A stretch of DNA of 64,000 nt, taken from the NCBI RefSeq assembly GCF_001719165.1, contig NZ_CP017057.1:1426001-1490000 (forward strand), given 5' to 3'. The stretch comes from Erythrobacter litoralis (GTDB taxonomy: Bacteria > Pseudomonadota > Alphaproteobacteria > Sphingomonadales > Sphingomonadaceae). Position numbers and translations under genes: made by a program. Each line of letters opens with the position of its first letter. The stretch's first letter is position 1. Positions 41,524-50,393 of this stretch are shown one piece after another. The notes beneath the pieces were generated by a model. It was given only the letters and a program-made list of their open reading frames with translations, was not told the DNA's origin and did no database searches.

Positions 41524-41736
41524 GTCCGTCCTCTCGTCAGTGATCCTGTGCGCCGAGGCTTAGGAAACCTGCGTGGCAAAGCCGTGACAGATGTTCGCGA
41601 AGCTGTCGCAAATGCGATCATCCGGCGATTGCCAAGCGCGCATAGGCTCGGCATGAACACCGACCTTCAAGGATTCACGCCGGGCAGGGATTCCCGGCAA
41701 TCGAGACAGTCTTCATTGAATAGGGGAGAGACGAGA

Positions 41737-43341
41737 ATGGCGAAGCTCGGAGCGATGCAGGACTGGACCATGCGCATCACCAGCGTGATCGATCATGCCG
41801 CGCGCGAGGCCGGAACGCGCGAGATCGTGACCCGCTGGGCCGATGGCAGCGTGACGCGCACTGACTGGGCCGGGGTCAGGCGCGATGCGCTCAAGATGGC
41901 GCAGGCGCTCCAGCGGCTCGGGATCAGGCCGGGAGAGCGAGTGGCGAGCCTTGCCATGAACCATTCGCGCCATCTCGTGAGCTGGTATGGCGTCGCAGGC
42001 ATGGGCGGGGTGCTCCACACGGTGAACCCGCGCCTGTTCGATGACCAGCTCGACTACATCGTGAACCACGCCGAGGACCGCGTGCTGCTCTACGATGCCG
42101 CGTTCCAGCCGATCGTCGACAAGATGAAGGACCGCTGGACCACGATCGAGCATTACATCTGCTATGATAGCGGTGAGAACGCGCCCGCTTTCGAGGACTG
42201 GATCGGCGCCGAGGACGGCGATTTCGAATGGGTCACGGGCGACGAGCGCGATCCGTGCATGATCTGCTACACGTCCGGGACGACCGGCAATCCCAAGGGC
42301 GTGCAATACGAACACCGCTCGACCGTGCTGCACGCGATCGCGGGGCTGCAGCCGGCGGCGTTCAATTTCTCGGGATCCTCGGTCATGCTTCCCGTGGTGC
42401 CGATGTTCCACGCGGCGAGCTGGGGCCTGCCCTATGCGGGCGCGATGGCGGGGATCAAGTTCGTCTTTTCCGCGGTCAACGATCCTGCCGTGCTCCACCA
42501 GCTGATGATCGACGAGAAGGTGACCGACAGCGCGGGCGTTCCGACAGTGTGGCTCGCGCACTTCCAGTACTGCGATGCCAACGGGCTCGACCTGCCGCCA
42601 TTGAAGGCCGCGACAATCGGCGGTTCGGCCGCGCCCAAGTTCATGATCGAGCGCCTGATGAAGAACGGCACGCGCGTCCAGCACGCCTGGGGCATGACCG
42701 AGACCAGCCCGATCGGCACGGTCGGCGGGCCCACCTGGGACTGGGAGGAGCTTTCCTTCGAGGAGAAGGTGCAGAAGACGACCATGCAGGGCCGCCCGAT
42801 CTTCGGTGTCGAACTGCGCACGGTCGATCTCGACGACATGGTCACCGAATTGCCGCGCGACGGGAAAAGCTCGGGCGCGCTCCAGATCCGCGGGCCCTGG
42901 ATCATCAAGCGCTACTTCAAGTCGGACAAGGACGCGGTGAACAACGAAGGCTGGTTCGACACCGGCGATGTCGGCATCCTGCATCCCGATGGCACGCTGC
43001 AACTGACCGACCGGACCAAGGACGTGATCAAGTCGGGCGGCGAATGGATCAGCTCGGTCGAGCTTGAAAACGCCGCGGGCGGCCATCCTGCGGTGGCCGA
43101 GGCCGCCTGCGTGGGCATGCCGCATCCCAAGTGGGACGAACGCCCTGTGCTCTTCGTCGTGAAGAAGGCCGATGCCCAGGTAAGCGCGGAGGACATCATC
43201 GAACACCTGCGAAGCCAGGTCGCGAAATGGTGGCTCCCCGACGCGGTCGAGTTCATCGATGAAATCCCCCACACTGCGACCGGCAAGATATCCAAGAAGG
43301 ACCTCCGCGACCGTTTTTCCGACTATCGGCTCGAGGCCTGA
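41737..43341 (+). CDS. Long-chain acyl-CoA synthetase-like AMP-binding enzyme
   Basis: 534 residues from ATG 41737 (AGGGGAGAG upstream). ANL superfamily: CYTSGTTGNPKGVQYEHRS (P-loop), AWGMTETSPIG, WFDTGDVGILHPDGTLQLTD, DRTKDVIKSGGEWIS and the Lys in TATGKISKKDLR. Activates a carboxylate with ATP and transfers it to CoA. Medium- or long-chain fatty acids are the likely substrate class; exact specificity unknown. The next gene (DUF1330) starts 6 bases after the stop. Confidence 0.92.
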   Translation: MAKLGAMQDWTMRITSVIDHAAREAGTREIVTRWADGSVTRTDWAGVRRDALKMAQALQRLGIRPGERVASLAMNHSRHLVSWYGVAGMGGVLHTVNPRLFDDQLDYIVNHAEDRVLLYDAAFQPIVDKMKDRWTTIEHYICYDSGENAPAFEDWIGAEDGDFEWVTGDERDPCMICYTSGTTGNPKGVQYEHRSTVLHAIAGLQPAAFNFSGSSVMLPVVPMFHAASWGLPYAGAMAGIKFVFSAVNDPAVLHQLMIDEKVTDSAGVPTVWLAHFQYCDANGLDLPPLKAATIGGSAAPKFMIERLMKNGTRVQHAWGMTETSPIGTVGGPTWDWEELSFEEKVQKTTMQGRPIFGVELRTVDLDDMVTELPRDGKSSGALQIRGPWIIKRYFKSDKDAVNNEGWFDTGDVGILHPDGTLQLTDRTKDVIKSGGEWISSVELENAAGGHPAVAEAACVGMPHPKWDERPVLFVVKKADAQVSAEDIIEHLRSQVAKWWLPDAVEFIDEIPHTATGKISKKDLRDRFSDYRLEA

Positions 43342-43347
43342 TCGGCG

Positions 43348-43785
43348 ATGGAATGCGAAACCTTCATCGACCCCTCGCCGGAGAATTTCGAGCAGTTCAA
43401 GAAACTGCCGCGCGACGAACCGATCCACATGCTCAACCTCCTGCTATACCGGGAAAAGGCGGACTATCCCGAAGGCCATGAACATGCTGGCAAGGGCTGG
43501 TCGGGCCGCCGCGCCTATGAGGAATACGGCAAGACGTCCGGCCCGATCTTCCGCCGCGTCGGCGGCAGGATCGTCTGGCGCGGCGCGTTCCGCACGATGG
43601 TGACCGGACCCGAATTCGAAAGCTGGCACGACGGCTTCGTCGCCGAATATCCAAATGCGGGCGCCTTTTTCGAGATGATCAAGGACCCCGACTATGCGCA
43701 CGCTGTGGTGAACCGCACGGCCGCGCTGGTCGACAGCCGTCTGGTGCGGTTCAGCCCCGGCGAGGTGGGCGAGGGCTTTGGCTGA
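43348..43785 (+). CDS. DUF1330 domain protein
   Basis: 145 residues. Ferredoxin-like dimeric alpha/beta barrel fold typical of DUF1330: PIHMLNLLLYREKA, GGRIVWRGAF, FVAEYPNAGAFFEMIKDPDY and RLVRFSP. Function of the family is unknown; short gap to the acyl-CoA synthetase upstream suggests one transcript. No signal peptide. Confidence 0.85.
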   Translation: MECETFIDPSPENFEQFKKLPRDEPIHMLNLLLYREKADYPEGHEHAGKGWSGRRAYEEYGKTSGPIFRRVGGRIVWRGAFRTMVTGPEFESWHDGFVAEYPNAGAFFEMIKDPDYAHAVVNRTAALVDSRLVRFSPGEVGEGFG

Positions 43786-43812
43786 ACCTCGCGCTCGAAA
43801 GGAAGGGCGGGG

Positions 43813-44346
43813 TCAGGCCTCGTCGCCCGTCGCCTCTTCTTCGCTTTCCTCTTCGCCGTAGAGGTAGTCGAAGAAATCGTTCAGCGAGCTCTCCCACAGC
43901 TCGATCTGGCGCCGGTAATTCTCGCGGCTGATCCCGCCATCCGCGATGATGTAGAGGCGCACCGAGATGGTGCCCTCGGGATCGATATAGGCGCGGCCGA
44001 AATTCTCGCGATAATTGTAGGCGTTGATCGCCTCGGCCACCTCGGCCTCGGTACGGCCTTCACGATTGAAGGTCGCAAGCAGCGAGGTTCCGAGGCATTC
44101 GGCTTCGAGATCGTCGTCGGTGCATGCGAGCAGCAGCGCATTGGCGTAGAGGCCGGTGGCGAAGGTCACGTTGATGCTGCGGCTGTCCGCAAGCTCGTCG
44201 TGACTGGCCTCGATCGCGTCGAGCGCGGTCAGGAGATCGGCGCGGCTGAATGTCCCGAGCGGTGCGGTGTCCTGCGCCGCAGCCGGCCCGCCGAGCGATA
44301 ATGCCAACGGTGCCGCCAGTGCCCCGAAAACCCCCAGATGCTTCAT
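43813..44346 (-). CDS. Secreted YbjN-like protein 1
   Basis: 177 residues with signal peptide 1-25 (SLGGPAAAQ). The mature part resembles the YbjN (putative sensory transduction regulator) fold: two cysteines C-x8-C (LLACTDDDLEAECLG), INAYNYRENFGRAYIDPEGT and LYIIADGGISRENY. The tail is acidic (EESEEE). It shares this organisation with the gene 38 bases upstream, so the two look like diverged copies. Assignment by pattern, not by database match. Confidence 0.7.
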   Translation of the reverse strand: MKHLGVFGALAAPLALSLGGPAAAQDTAPLGTFSRADLLTALDAIEASHDELADSRSINVTFATGLYANALLLACTDDDLEAECLGTSLLATFNREGRTEAEVAEAINAYNYRENFGRAYIDPEGTISVRLYIIADGGISRENYRRQIELWESSLNDFFDYLYGEEESEEEATGDEA

Positions 44347-44384
44347 TCCATTACTCCCTTTCAGCCCTCAAGGCGGGTCCGTCT

Positions 44385-44897
44385 TCATTCCGCAGCGCCA
44401 TAGAGCGCTTCGCTGTATTGCGCGATGCCAAGGCCGAAGAGGCCGATCGCCGTGACGAGATTGGCGCGGGTTACTCCGCCATCGAGCACGAGATATGCTT
44501 TCAGCAGGTGCTCGCCGCGTTCATTGATGATGACGCTCGCAGGGTTGAAGCTCGACGAAAAACGCCGGGCAATGCGCGCTGCAGTGTCCGTTTCGCTTGC
44601 CTTGGGCGGCGCGAAAAGGCTCGTCATCAGCAGGCCCCGGCACGGGCCTTCCTCGCAGGCCGAGCGGCGCAGGACCGCGACACCGCCGCCGGGAAAACCC
44701 ACTCTCACAACGCGTCCCTCCTCGTCGAGCGGGGTCGCTTGGGCACCCAGCGCAAGGAGCGCCTCGCGCAAGGTAGCCTCGTCGATGGTCTCGATGATCG
44801 CGCGCGCGGATTCGTGCGTGTCGGCAGCCAATCCCGCCGCCGGGTTCAGCACCCCCAGCAGCGCTGCGCCTGCAGTCTTCGCGAAAATCCGTCTCAT
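44385..44897 (-). CDS. Secreted YbjN-like protein 2
   Basis: 170 residues with signal peptide 1-25 (LLGVLNPAAGLAA). Pattern parallels the downstream gene: two cysteines (RSACEEGPCRG), an IARRFSSSFNPASVIINERG stretch in place of the NYRENFGRAY stretch, and LKAYLVLDGGVTRANL. Tandem arrangement with the 43813-44346 gene suggests an old duplication. Role unknown; both are presumably periplasmic. Confidence 0.65.
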   Translation of the reverse strand: MRRIFAKTAGAALLGVLNPAAGLAADTHESARAIIETIDEATLREALLALGAQATPLDEEGRVVRVGFPGGGVAVLRRSACEEGPCRGLLMTSLFAPPKASETDTAARIARRFSSSFNPASVIINERGEHLLKAYLVLDGGVTRANLVTAIGLFGLGIAQYSEALYGAAE

Positions 44898-44955
44898 CTG
44901 TACCCCCGCCGCCGAGGCGTAGTGCGCAAGGGCCTGTCATTCAAGCGAATATCCC

Positions 44956-46056
44956 TCACGCGAAAAGGTCGAGCTGGCCATGCGTCGAAGGCCTGCGGAA
45001 CCGGGTGCAATCGAGTTCGAAACGGTGTTTGCCGATCCCGGCCCGTTTGCAGGCGATCGCGAAGCGGCTGCGGAACAGGTCCGCCCAGACGCCTTCGGGC
45101 TTCATGCGGGTGCCGAAATTCGGATCATTGTCCCGCCCGCCCCGGATCGAGCGGACAATGCTCATGACCTTTCCCGCGCGTTCCGGGTAATGGACATCGA
45201 GCCATTCGCGGAACAGCGGCGCGACCTCGTGCGGCAGGCGCAGCGGGATCCAGCCGGCGCTCGGCACGCCGATCCGGCCCGCTTCGGCGACGATCCCTTC
45301 CATGAATTCATCGGTGATCGCCGGAATGACGGGCGAGACGGAGCAATGGGTCGGCACGCCGGCCTCGACCAGCCGGCCGAGTGCGGCAAGCCGCTTCGCC
45401 GGGGCGGCGCAGCGCGGTTCGAGCTTGCGCGATAGGTCCGGATCGAGGCTCGTCACGGAGATCGCCACCGCCACCAGGTTCTCCCGCGCCATCCGGACGA
45501 CAAGGTCGAGATCGTCGAGAACACGGTCCGACTTGGTCGTGATCGTCACCGGGTGGCGCGCTTCGAGGCACACATCCAGCACCTGCCGCGTGATCCGCCA
45601 GTCGCGCTCGATCGGCTGATAGCAATCGGTGTTGGTGCCAAGCGCGATCGGGCGCGGGCGATAGCCGGGTTTCGCCAGCGTCGCGCGCAGCAATTCGGGC
45701 GCATTGGGCTTCGCGAACAGGCGGGTTTCGAAATCGAGCCCGGGCGAAAGGTCGTGATAGGCATGGGTGGGCCGCGCATAGCAGTAGATGCACCCGTGCT
45801 CGCAGCCGCGATATGAATTGACCGAACGGTCGAACGGCACGTCAGGGCTCTGGTTGAAGCTCAGGATCGAGCGCGGCCGTTCCTCGGTAACGGTCGTGCG
45901 CAATCCGGGGGGAGGGCCGTCCAGCGTGGCCGCACTATCGCGCCAGTCGCCGTAGGCCTCGCGCGCTGCAAGGCCGAATCGCCCGGGCATTCGCGAAGAG
46001 GCGGCGCCGCGTCCTTTCATGGCGGTGCGTTGGGGGTCGGACATGGGCAGGAACAT
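44956..46056 (-). CDS. PA0069-type radical SAM protein
   Basis: 366 residues from ATG 46056; ATG 46044 is a close alternative. The 4Fe-4S motif for radical SAM is CEHGCIYC (CxxxCxxC), in NSYRGCEHGCIYCYARPTHA, a stretch typical of the Rv2578c/PA0069 branch related to spore photoproduct lyase. Further motifs: ALGTNTDCYQPIER, TTKSDRVLDDLDL, VTSLDPDLSRKLEPR, FGTRMKPEGVWADL. The reaction of this branch is not established. Confidence 0.88.
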   Translation of the reverse strand: MFLPMSDPQRTAMKGRGAASSRMPGRFGLAAREAYGDWRDSAATLDGPPPGLRTTVTEERPRSILSFNQSPDVPFDRSVNSYRGCEHGCIYCYARPTHAYHDLSPGLDFETRLFAKPNAPELLRATLAKPGYRPRPIALGTNTDCYQPIERDWRITRQVLDVCLEARHPVTITTKSDRVLDDLDLVVRMARENLVAVAISVTSLDPDLSRKLEPRCAAPAKRLAALGRLVEAGVPTHCSVSPVIPAITDEFMEGIVAEAGRIGVPSAGWIPLRLPHEVAPLFREWLDVHYPERAGKVMSIVRSIRGGRDNDPNFGTRMKPEGVWADLFRSRFAIACKRAGIGKHRFELDCTRFRRPSTHGQLDLFA

Positions 46057-46083
46057 AATAAGAACATCATGCCCTGTCGAGTG

Positions 46084-47118
46084 CTATCCGCGGTAGATCT
46101 GCAGGCCCGCTCCGATCGCCCACAACCCGATGAGCGTCACCGATTCCCACCCGATCTTGCCCGGCCCCTCGCGTTGGCGGCGCAGCAGGCCGAGCAGCAG
46201 GACCGCCGTCATCACGATCACCAGCCCCATCCAGAACACCGTCGCGTCGGAAATGGCGTGATAGATGCTGCCGTCGCGATAGGCGAAGTCGCTGGCGGCA
46301 ACGAAAAGCGAATCGAACATGTTGCCGCCCACGATCCCGCCGATTGCGAGCTGCGGTGCCCCCCTGCGGACCGCGGCGATCGTGGTGACGAGTTCGGGCA
46401 GCGAAGTGACGGTCGCGGTGCCGAGCGAGCCGACCAGGCTCTCGCTGAGGCCAAGCCGTCCCGACAGGGCAAGGCCGGTTTCGCCGACGACATAGCCCGC
46501 CGAGCCGACGATGAGCACGAGCCCGCCGAACAGTGCGAACAGCATGGCGAGGGACTCGCTCTTGTCGTCCTCTCCGGCTTCGTCCTCCTGCGTGTCGTCG
46601 GTCTGTTTCGGTAGCCACATCGGTTCCTGGTGGATCCGGTGCGCATTGTGGAGGCCGATGAGATAGACCGCGATCAGCACCGGGCTCAGCAGGTTGACGC
46701 TCCACAGCGTGATCGGCGGCGCAGCCCATGCCATGACGGGCAGCGCGACCAGCACGATCAGCACCGTCGCCTGCCCGAGATTGACCGCACTCACCCCGGC
46801 ATGTTCCAGATTGACCCGCTTGTAGAACAGGTCGGCAAGGGCAAGGAACATGGTCTGCGCGACGATCCCGCCAAGCGCGTTCGAGACGCTGAGATCCGCC
46901 GCTCCGCTGGCGGCGGTGCTGGTCGATGTGACGATGCCTGCAATGCTCGTCCCGGCGCCCAGCAGGACCGATCCGATCAGCGCTTCGCCAAGCCCGGTGC
47001 GGTCCGCGATCACGTCGGCATAGCCCGCCATCTTGGAGCCGAAGACGGCGATCACCACCGCGCAGGCGGCGAACGCGGCGGCGAGCGTCGTGGTCGAATA
47101 TTGCGCGAGATCGAGCAA
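46084..47118 (-). CDS. CaCA-family sodium/calcium (cation) exchanger
   Basis: 344 residues from TTG 47118, which has GGGAG at 5 bases; an upstream in-frame TTG at 47154 would give 356 residues. Two blocks of about five helices flank an acidic cytoplasmic loop (DTQEDEAGEDDKSES). The alpha-2 repeat is canonical (GTATVTSLPELVTTIAAVRR, GGNMFDSL). In the alpha-1 repeat the sequence reads GAGTSIAGIVTSTS, without the Pro-Glu of GTSLPE. Ion selectivity therefore cannot be assigned. The moaB-slt-udg operon lies upstream on the same strand. Confidence 0.87.
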   Translation of the reverse strand: MLDLAQYSTTTLAAAFAACAVVIAVFGSKMAGYADVIADRTGLGEALIGSVLLGAGTSIAGIVTSTSTAASGAADLSVSNALGGIVAQTMFLALADLFYKRVNLEHAGVSAVNLGQATVLIVLVALPVMAWAAPPITLWSVNLLSPVLIAVYLIGLHNAHRIHQEPMWLPKQTDDTQEDEAGEDDKSESLAMLFALFGGLVLIVGSAGYVVGETGLALSGRLGLSESLVGSLGTATVTSLPELVTTIAAVRRGAPQLAIGGIVGGNMFDSLFVAASDFAYRDGSIYHAISDATVFWMGLVIVMTAVLLLGLLRRQREGPGKIGWESVTLIGLWAIGAGLQIYRG

Positions 47119-47182
47119 GGAAGCTCCCGAATGGACGGCGTGATGCCTGACCAATCCGGGGCGGACGGGCTTTGTTCCGGCT

Positions 47183-47713
47183 TCAGCTTTCGCGCAGGCG
47201 TGGCATCAGCTCGACGAAATTGCAGGGCCGGTTGCGAGCATCGAGCTGTTCGGCGAGGATATTGTCCCAGCCATCCTTCACCGCGCCGTTCGATCCGGGA
47301 AGGGCGAAGATGTAAGTGCCGCGCGCGACGACAGCGCAGGCGCGCGACTGGATCGTGCTGGTGCCGATCGTGCCGAAGCTGATCCAGCGGAACAGTTCGC
47401 CAAACCCCGGGATCTCGCGCGCGCCTTCTATCATCGCGAGCGCTTCGGGCGTCACGTCGCGGCCCGTAAGCCCCGTCCCCCCGGTCGAGACGACCGCGTC
47501 GATGGCGGGATCGTCGATCCAGCCGTTCAGCCGCTCGACCAGCAGCCCCGCATCATCCCGCTCGATCGCGCGCGCGGCGAGTGAGTGCCCGGCGGCGGTG
47601 ATCCGGTCGGCGAGGAGGTCGCCCGACGTGTCGTTGTCGGGCGTGCGCGTGTCGGAGACCGTGAGGACGGCGATATTGATCGGCACGAATTGCTTCGCCT
47701 CGTCGATCGCCAT
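47183..47713 (-). CDS. moaB: Molybdenum cofactor biosynthesis protein MoaB (MogA-like)
   Basis: 176 residues. MPT-binding fold: AVLTVSDTRTPDNDTSGDLL, STGGTGLTGRDVTPEAL, FRWISFGTIGTSTIQSRA and IFALPGSNGAVKDGW, matching the MoaB/MogA family that adenylates molybdopterin before molybdenum insertion. Begins 15 bases after the end of the lytic transglycosylase gene, so it is likely on the same transcript. Confidence 0.93.
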   Translation of the reverse strand: MAIDEAKQFVPINIAVLTVSDTRTPDNDTSGDLLADRITAAGHSLAARAIERDDAGLLVERLNGWIDDPAIDAVVSTGGTGLTGRDVTPEALAMIEGAREIPGFGELFRWISFGTIGTSTIQSRACAVVARGTYIFALPGSNGAVKDGWDNILAEQLDARNRPCNFVELMPRLRES

Positions 47714-47728
47714 TGCCTTGCGCCCCTT

Positions 47729-49507
47729 TCAGTCGTCCTGTTCGACCCTTGCGGTTCGGACCGTAGACATTTGCGGGAAGACAGGCCAGCGCCCCTGTGC
47801 CAACGCACGGCGGCTGGGCGAGGGAACGCCGGCCGCGCGCTCGTACATCCAGTAATTGCGCATGACGATCGCGACATAGCCGCGCGTTTCCCAATAGGGG
47901 ATCGATTCCATCCAGAGCAGCGGGTCGCCCTGATCGTTGATCTCGCTGTTCCAGCGATCGACCGGGGTCAGCCCGGCATTGTAGGCAGCCATGATCTTGG
48001 GCAGCAGGCCGCCCGTCGCGCCGCTGTCGCGCAGCATTTCGAGATGCTGCTGGCCGTAGGCGAGATTGACCTCGGGATCGTTGAGATCTTCATAGCTTGC
48101 GCCCAGTTCGAGGCGGCGATCGTGGTCGCGCGCGGTGCCGGGCATGATCTGCATCAGGCCGCGCGCATTGGCGGGACTGACGGCGGCCGCGCGGAAATTC
48201 GATTCCTGCAGCGCATGGGCGAAGGCAAGCGCGGGATCGACCCGCCAGCCGGTCCTCGGCTGCCAGCGCGCCACTGGAAAACGCAACGCCGCTTCGCTGC
48301 GCATGCCATAGGGCGCGTGATGGGCCATGAACAGCTGTGTCGATGGCAGGCCCAACTCACGCGCAAGCCGGGCGAGGGCGGGATAATCGCGCGGCGGCCC
48401 GATCCGGGCCTCGTGCCGCAAGACCTCGTCGGCGAGCGAATAGCGTCCGATCTCGACCAGCGCAGCGGCGACGCGGATATTGCCCCGCCGCTCAAGGTCG
48501 CGCCAATCGCTTTCGGTGAAGGGTTCCGGAGTGGCTTCGGCAGGCAGTTCGATGCCGAGCTGATGGGCGGCGAGCATGCCATAGAGCGTTTCGTGATGGC
48601 GCGCGGCGGCGGCGAGATGCGCCTGCGCTTCGCCCGGTTCGCGGCAGCGGACCAGCGCGCGGTGGGCCCAGTAATGGGCGGCGGTGGTCAGCTCTTCATT
48701 GGTGGAGCCGCGTGCCGCCTCGGCGAAGTTTTCCGCGGCCAGGGCACAATAGCCCAATCGCCACGCGGCAAGCCCTGCGACCCATTCGCCCTCCGCGACC
48801 CAGGGACCGCTTCCCTCTGCCACCCGTTCGGCGAGCGCGAGCGCGGAGGTATCGTCGTTTTCGATGTAGTAGCTCCAGGCAACGCGCTGGCGCCATTCGG
48901 CGCGCGCCTCGGGGCTGAGGCCGAAATCGACTTCGTCGAGCAGGCGCTGGGCCGAGCCGGGATCATCGTTCCTGATCGCATCAAGGATCGCTGCGCGCAC
49001 CTCGCCGGGCATGGTCCCGTCCTCGATCGTGCGCGGCCGGACCCGTTTCGGGGCGGCGGGCTGCCGGCTGAGCGCCTGGCCCGAAGGAAAATCGGGGACA
49101 TATTCGAGCCCACGCTTCGCGCCGAGCCGGCCGAGCTGTTCGGCATGCGGCAATTCGACGCCGAGCGCGAACCACCGCGAAACCTGTTCGGCGCTGACCC
49201 TGGGGCTGCGCGCATGGGTGTAATATTCGGCGAGCGCAACCTGCTTCAGGATACCTTCGTCGTCGCCGAGCAAACGATCGACCGTCTCCCAGTCCTCGCG
49301 ATCGATCGCGGCGAACACGGCGCGGTAATGCTCGCGCTCGCGCTCTGAGAGCACGGCCGGAAGGACGGTCGCCGCACGCGGCGTGCGGTCATAATGCGCG
49401 ACCATGCTGCCCGATTGCTGTGCGGCAAGCGGGGCGGGGGCAGCGACAAGCGCGCCCAGGACGAGCATCGTTGCGCCGATCCTCTTCACCGCTGAAATCT
49501 TCGTCAC
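47729..49507 (-). CDS. Soluble lytic murein transglycosylase (SLT domain)
   Basis: 592 residues from GTG 49507, which overlaps the stop of the UDG-like gene (GTGA); an ATG at 49534 is in frame but lies inside that gene. Signal peptide about 1-30 (LVAAPAPLAAQ). Helical superstructure region 40-410, then the SLT domain: HALQESNFRAAAVSPANARG (catalytic Glu), LMQIMPGTA, NLAYGQQHLEML and AAYNAG. Cleaves peptidoglycan glycan strands in the periplasm to 1,6-anhydro products. Confidence 0.93.
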   Translation of the reverse strand: MTKISAVKRIGATMLVLGALVAAPAPLAAQQSGSMVAHYDRTPRAATVLPAVLSEREREHYRAVFAAIDREDWETVDRLLGDDEGILKQVALAEYYTHARSPRVSAEQVSRWFALGVELPHAEQLGRLGAKRGLEYVPDFPSGQALSRQPAAPKRVRPRTIEDGTMPGEVRAAILDAIRNDDPGSAQRLLDEVDFGLSPEARAEWRQRVAWSYYIENDDTSALALAERVAEGSGPWVAEGEWVAGLAAWRLGYCALAAENFAEAARGSTNEELTTAAHYWAHRALVRCREPGEAQAHLAAAARHHETLYGMLAAHQLGIELPAEATPEPFTESDWRDLERRGNIRVAAALVEIGRYSLADEVLRHEARIGPPRDYPALARLARELGLPSTQLFMAHHAPYGMRSEAALRFPVARWQPRTGWRVDPALAFAHALQESNFRAAAVSPANARGLMQIMPGTARDHDRRLELGASYEDLNDPEVNLAYGQQHLEMLRDSGATGGLLPKIMAAYNAGLTPVDRWNSEINDQGDPLLWMESIPYWETRGYVAIVMRNYWMYERAAGVPSPSRRALAQGRWPVFPQMSTVRTARVEQDD

Positions 49508-50274
49508 GCCTGTTTGGCCGACCATTCCATCCATCTCCGCCAGAATCGGGCCTTGAGCTTGGGCATCGCCATCAGGCTTTCGAGATCCTCGCTCATCAGT
49601 ACTGGGTTTGTGGAGTGCTTATGGTGAATATTGGGTAAGTTCCCGTAATCATTTTTGCCGTGAGCGCCCATAAGCGCGCCCAGCCCTGCACCAAATGCGA
49701 CGATTCGCTGCGGGGCTGCGAGCTGGATGTGATGCGAGAGCACTTGCGCCATGCCGCGCTGCGCTTCGGCGGCGCAATCGGCCATCGGCATGAAGCGTGG
49801 CAGGGCGGATGCGACATAGATTTCCTCAGAGGCGGTTCCCATCGCTGCAAGGATCGCTTCGAGCAGCCTGCCTTGCGGACCCGCCAGCAATCGCTCCCGG
49901 TCGCCTTCCTCGGGATGGACGACCAGCACCATCAGCGCCGCCTCGGCAGTTCCGCGCGGCGGTACGCGCCCGCGCGGCCCGATCGCGTCGAGGCCCGGCG
50001 CGCTCATCCACCATTCGCGGAACGCCGCGAGCGTTTCGGGCGGCGAATCGCCCAGAAGATCAGGCGGCGGCGCTTTTTCCTCGATTGCCGGTTCGCTGGG
50101 CCGGGCAGGGGGGCGATCGCGGTCCTCCCCTGGGTCGGACGCGGACGCCGCAGGCTCCGGCTCGGCGAGCCATGCCGTAGCGTCATCGGCGAAATCGAGA
50201 TCGACCCCGGCCAGCCTCCACCATTCGCGGTGGGCCGCCATTTCGCGGGCAAGATCAGGGTCGGCTGCGGTCAT
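49504..50274 (-). CDS. Divergent uracil-DNA glycosylase superfamily protein
   Basis: 256 residues from ATG 50274. The C-terminal part (about 110-256) has the UDG fold outline: MVLVVHPEEGDRERL (motif I region), LLEAILAAMG, EEIYVASALP, LAAPQRIVAFGAGLG and the His in NIHHKHSTNP. The cysteines that hold the 4Fe-4S cluster of family 4/5 enzymes are absent (only one Cys). The N terminus carries two REWW motifs (16-19, 86-89) separated by a Pro/Glu/Asp-rich linker. Activity is uncertain. First gene of the udg-slt-moaB operon. Confidence 0.75.
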   Translation of the reverse strand: MTAADPDLAREMAAHREWWRLAGVDLDFADDATAWLAEPEPAASASDPGEDRDRPPARPSEPAIEEKAPPPDLLGDSPPETLAAFREWWMSAPGLDAIGPRGRVPPRGTAEAALMVLVVHPEEGDRERLLAGPQGRLLEAILAAMGTASEEIYVASALPRFMPMADCAAEAQRGMAQVLSHHIQLAAPQRIVAFGAGLGALMGAHGKNDYGNLPNIHHKHSTNPVLMSEDLESLMAMPKLKARFWRRWMEWSAKQA

Positions 50275-50393
50275 GCTCTTCCAATGCGGGTCTTGACTGT
50301 CCGGGGGGCAGTTAGCAAGTGCAATAGGCAAGGGCGGGCACTCAAGACACCCGCGGGCGTTGAGCCAGAAACGAAGGGTTACAAGAGAAGCGC

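Noticed and set aside
41713..43428. 571-codon minus-strand frame opposite the acyl-CoA synthetase
   Set aside because: Antisense shadow of a gene with complete ANL motifs; no recognisable domain of its own.
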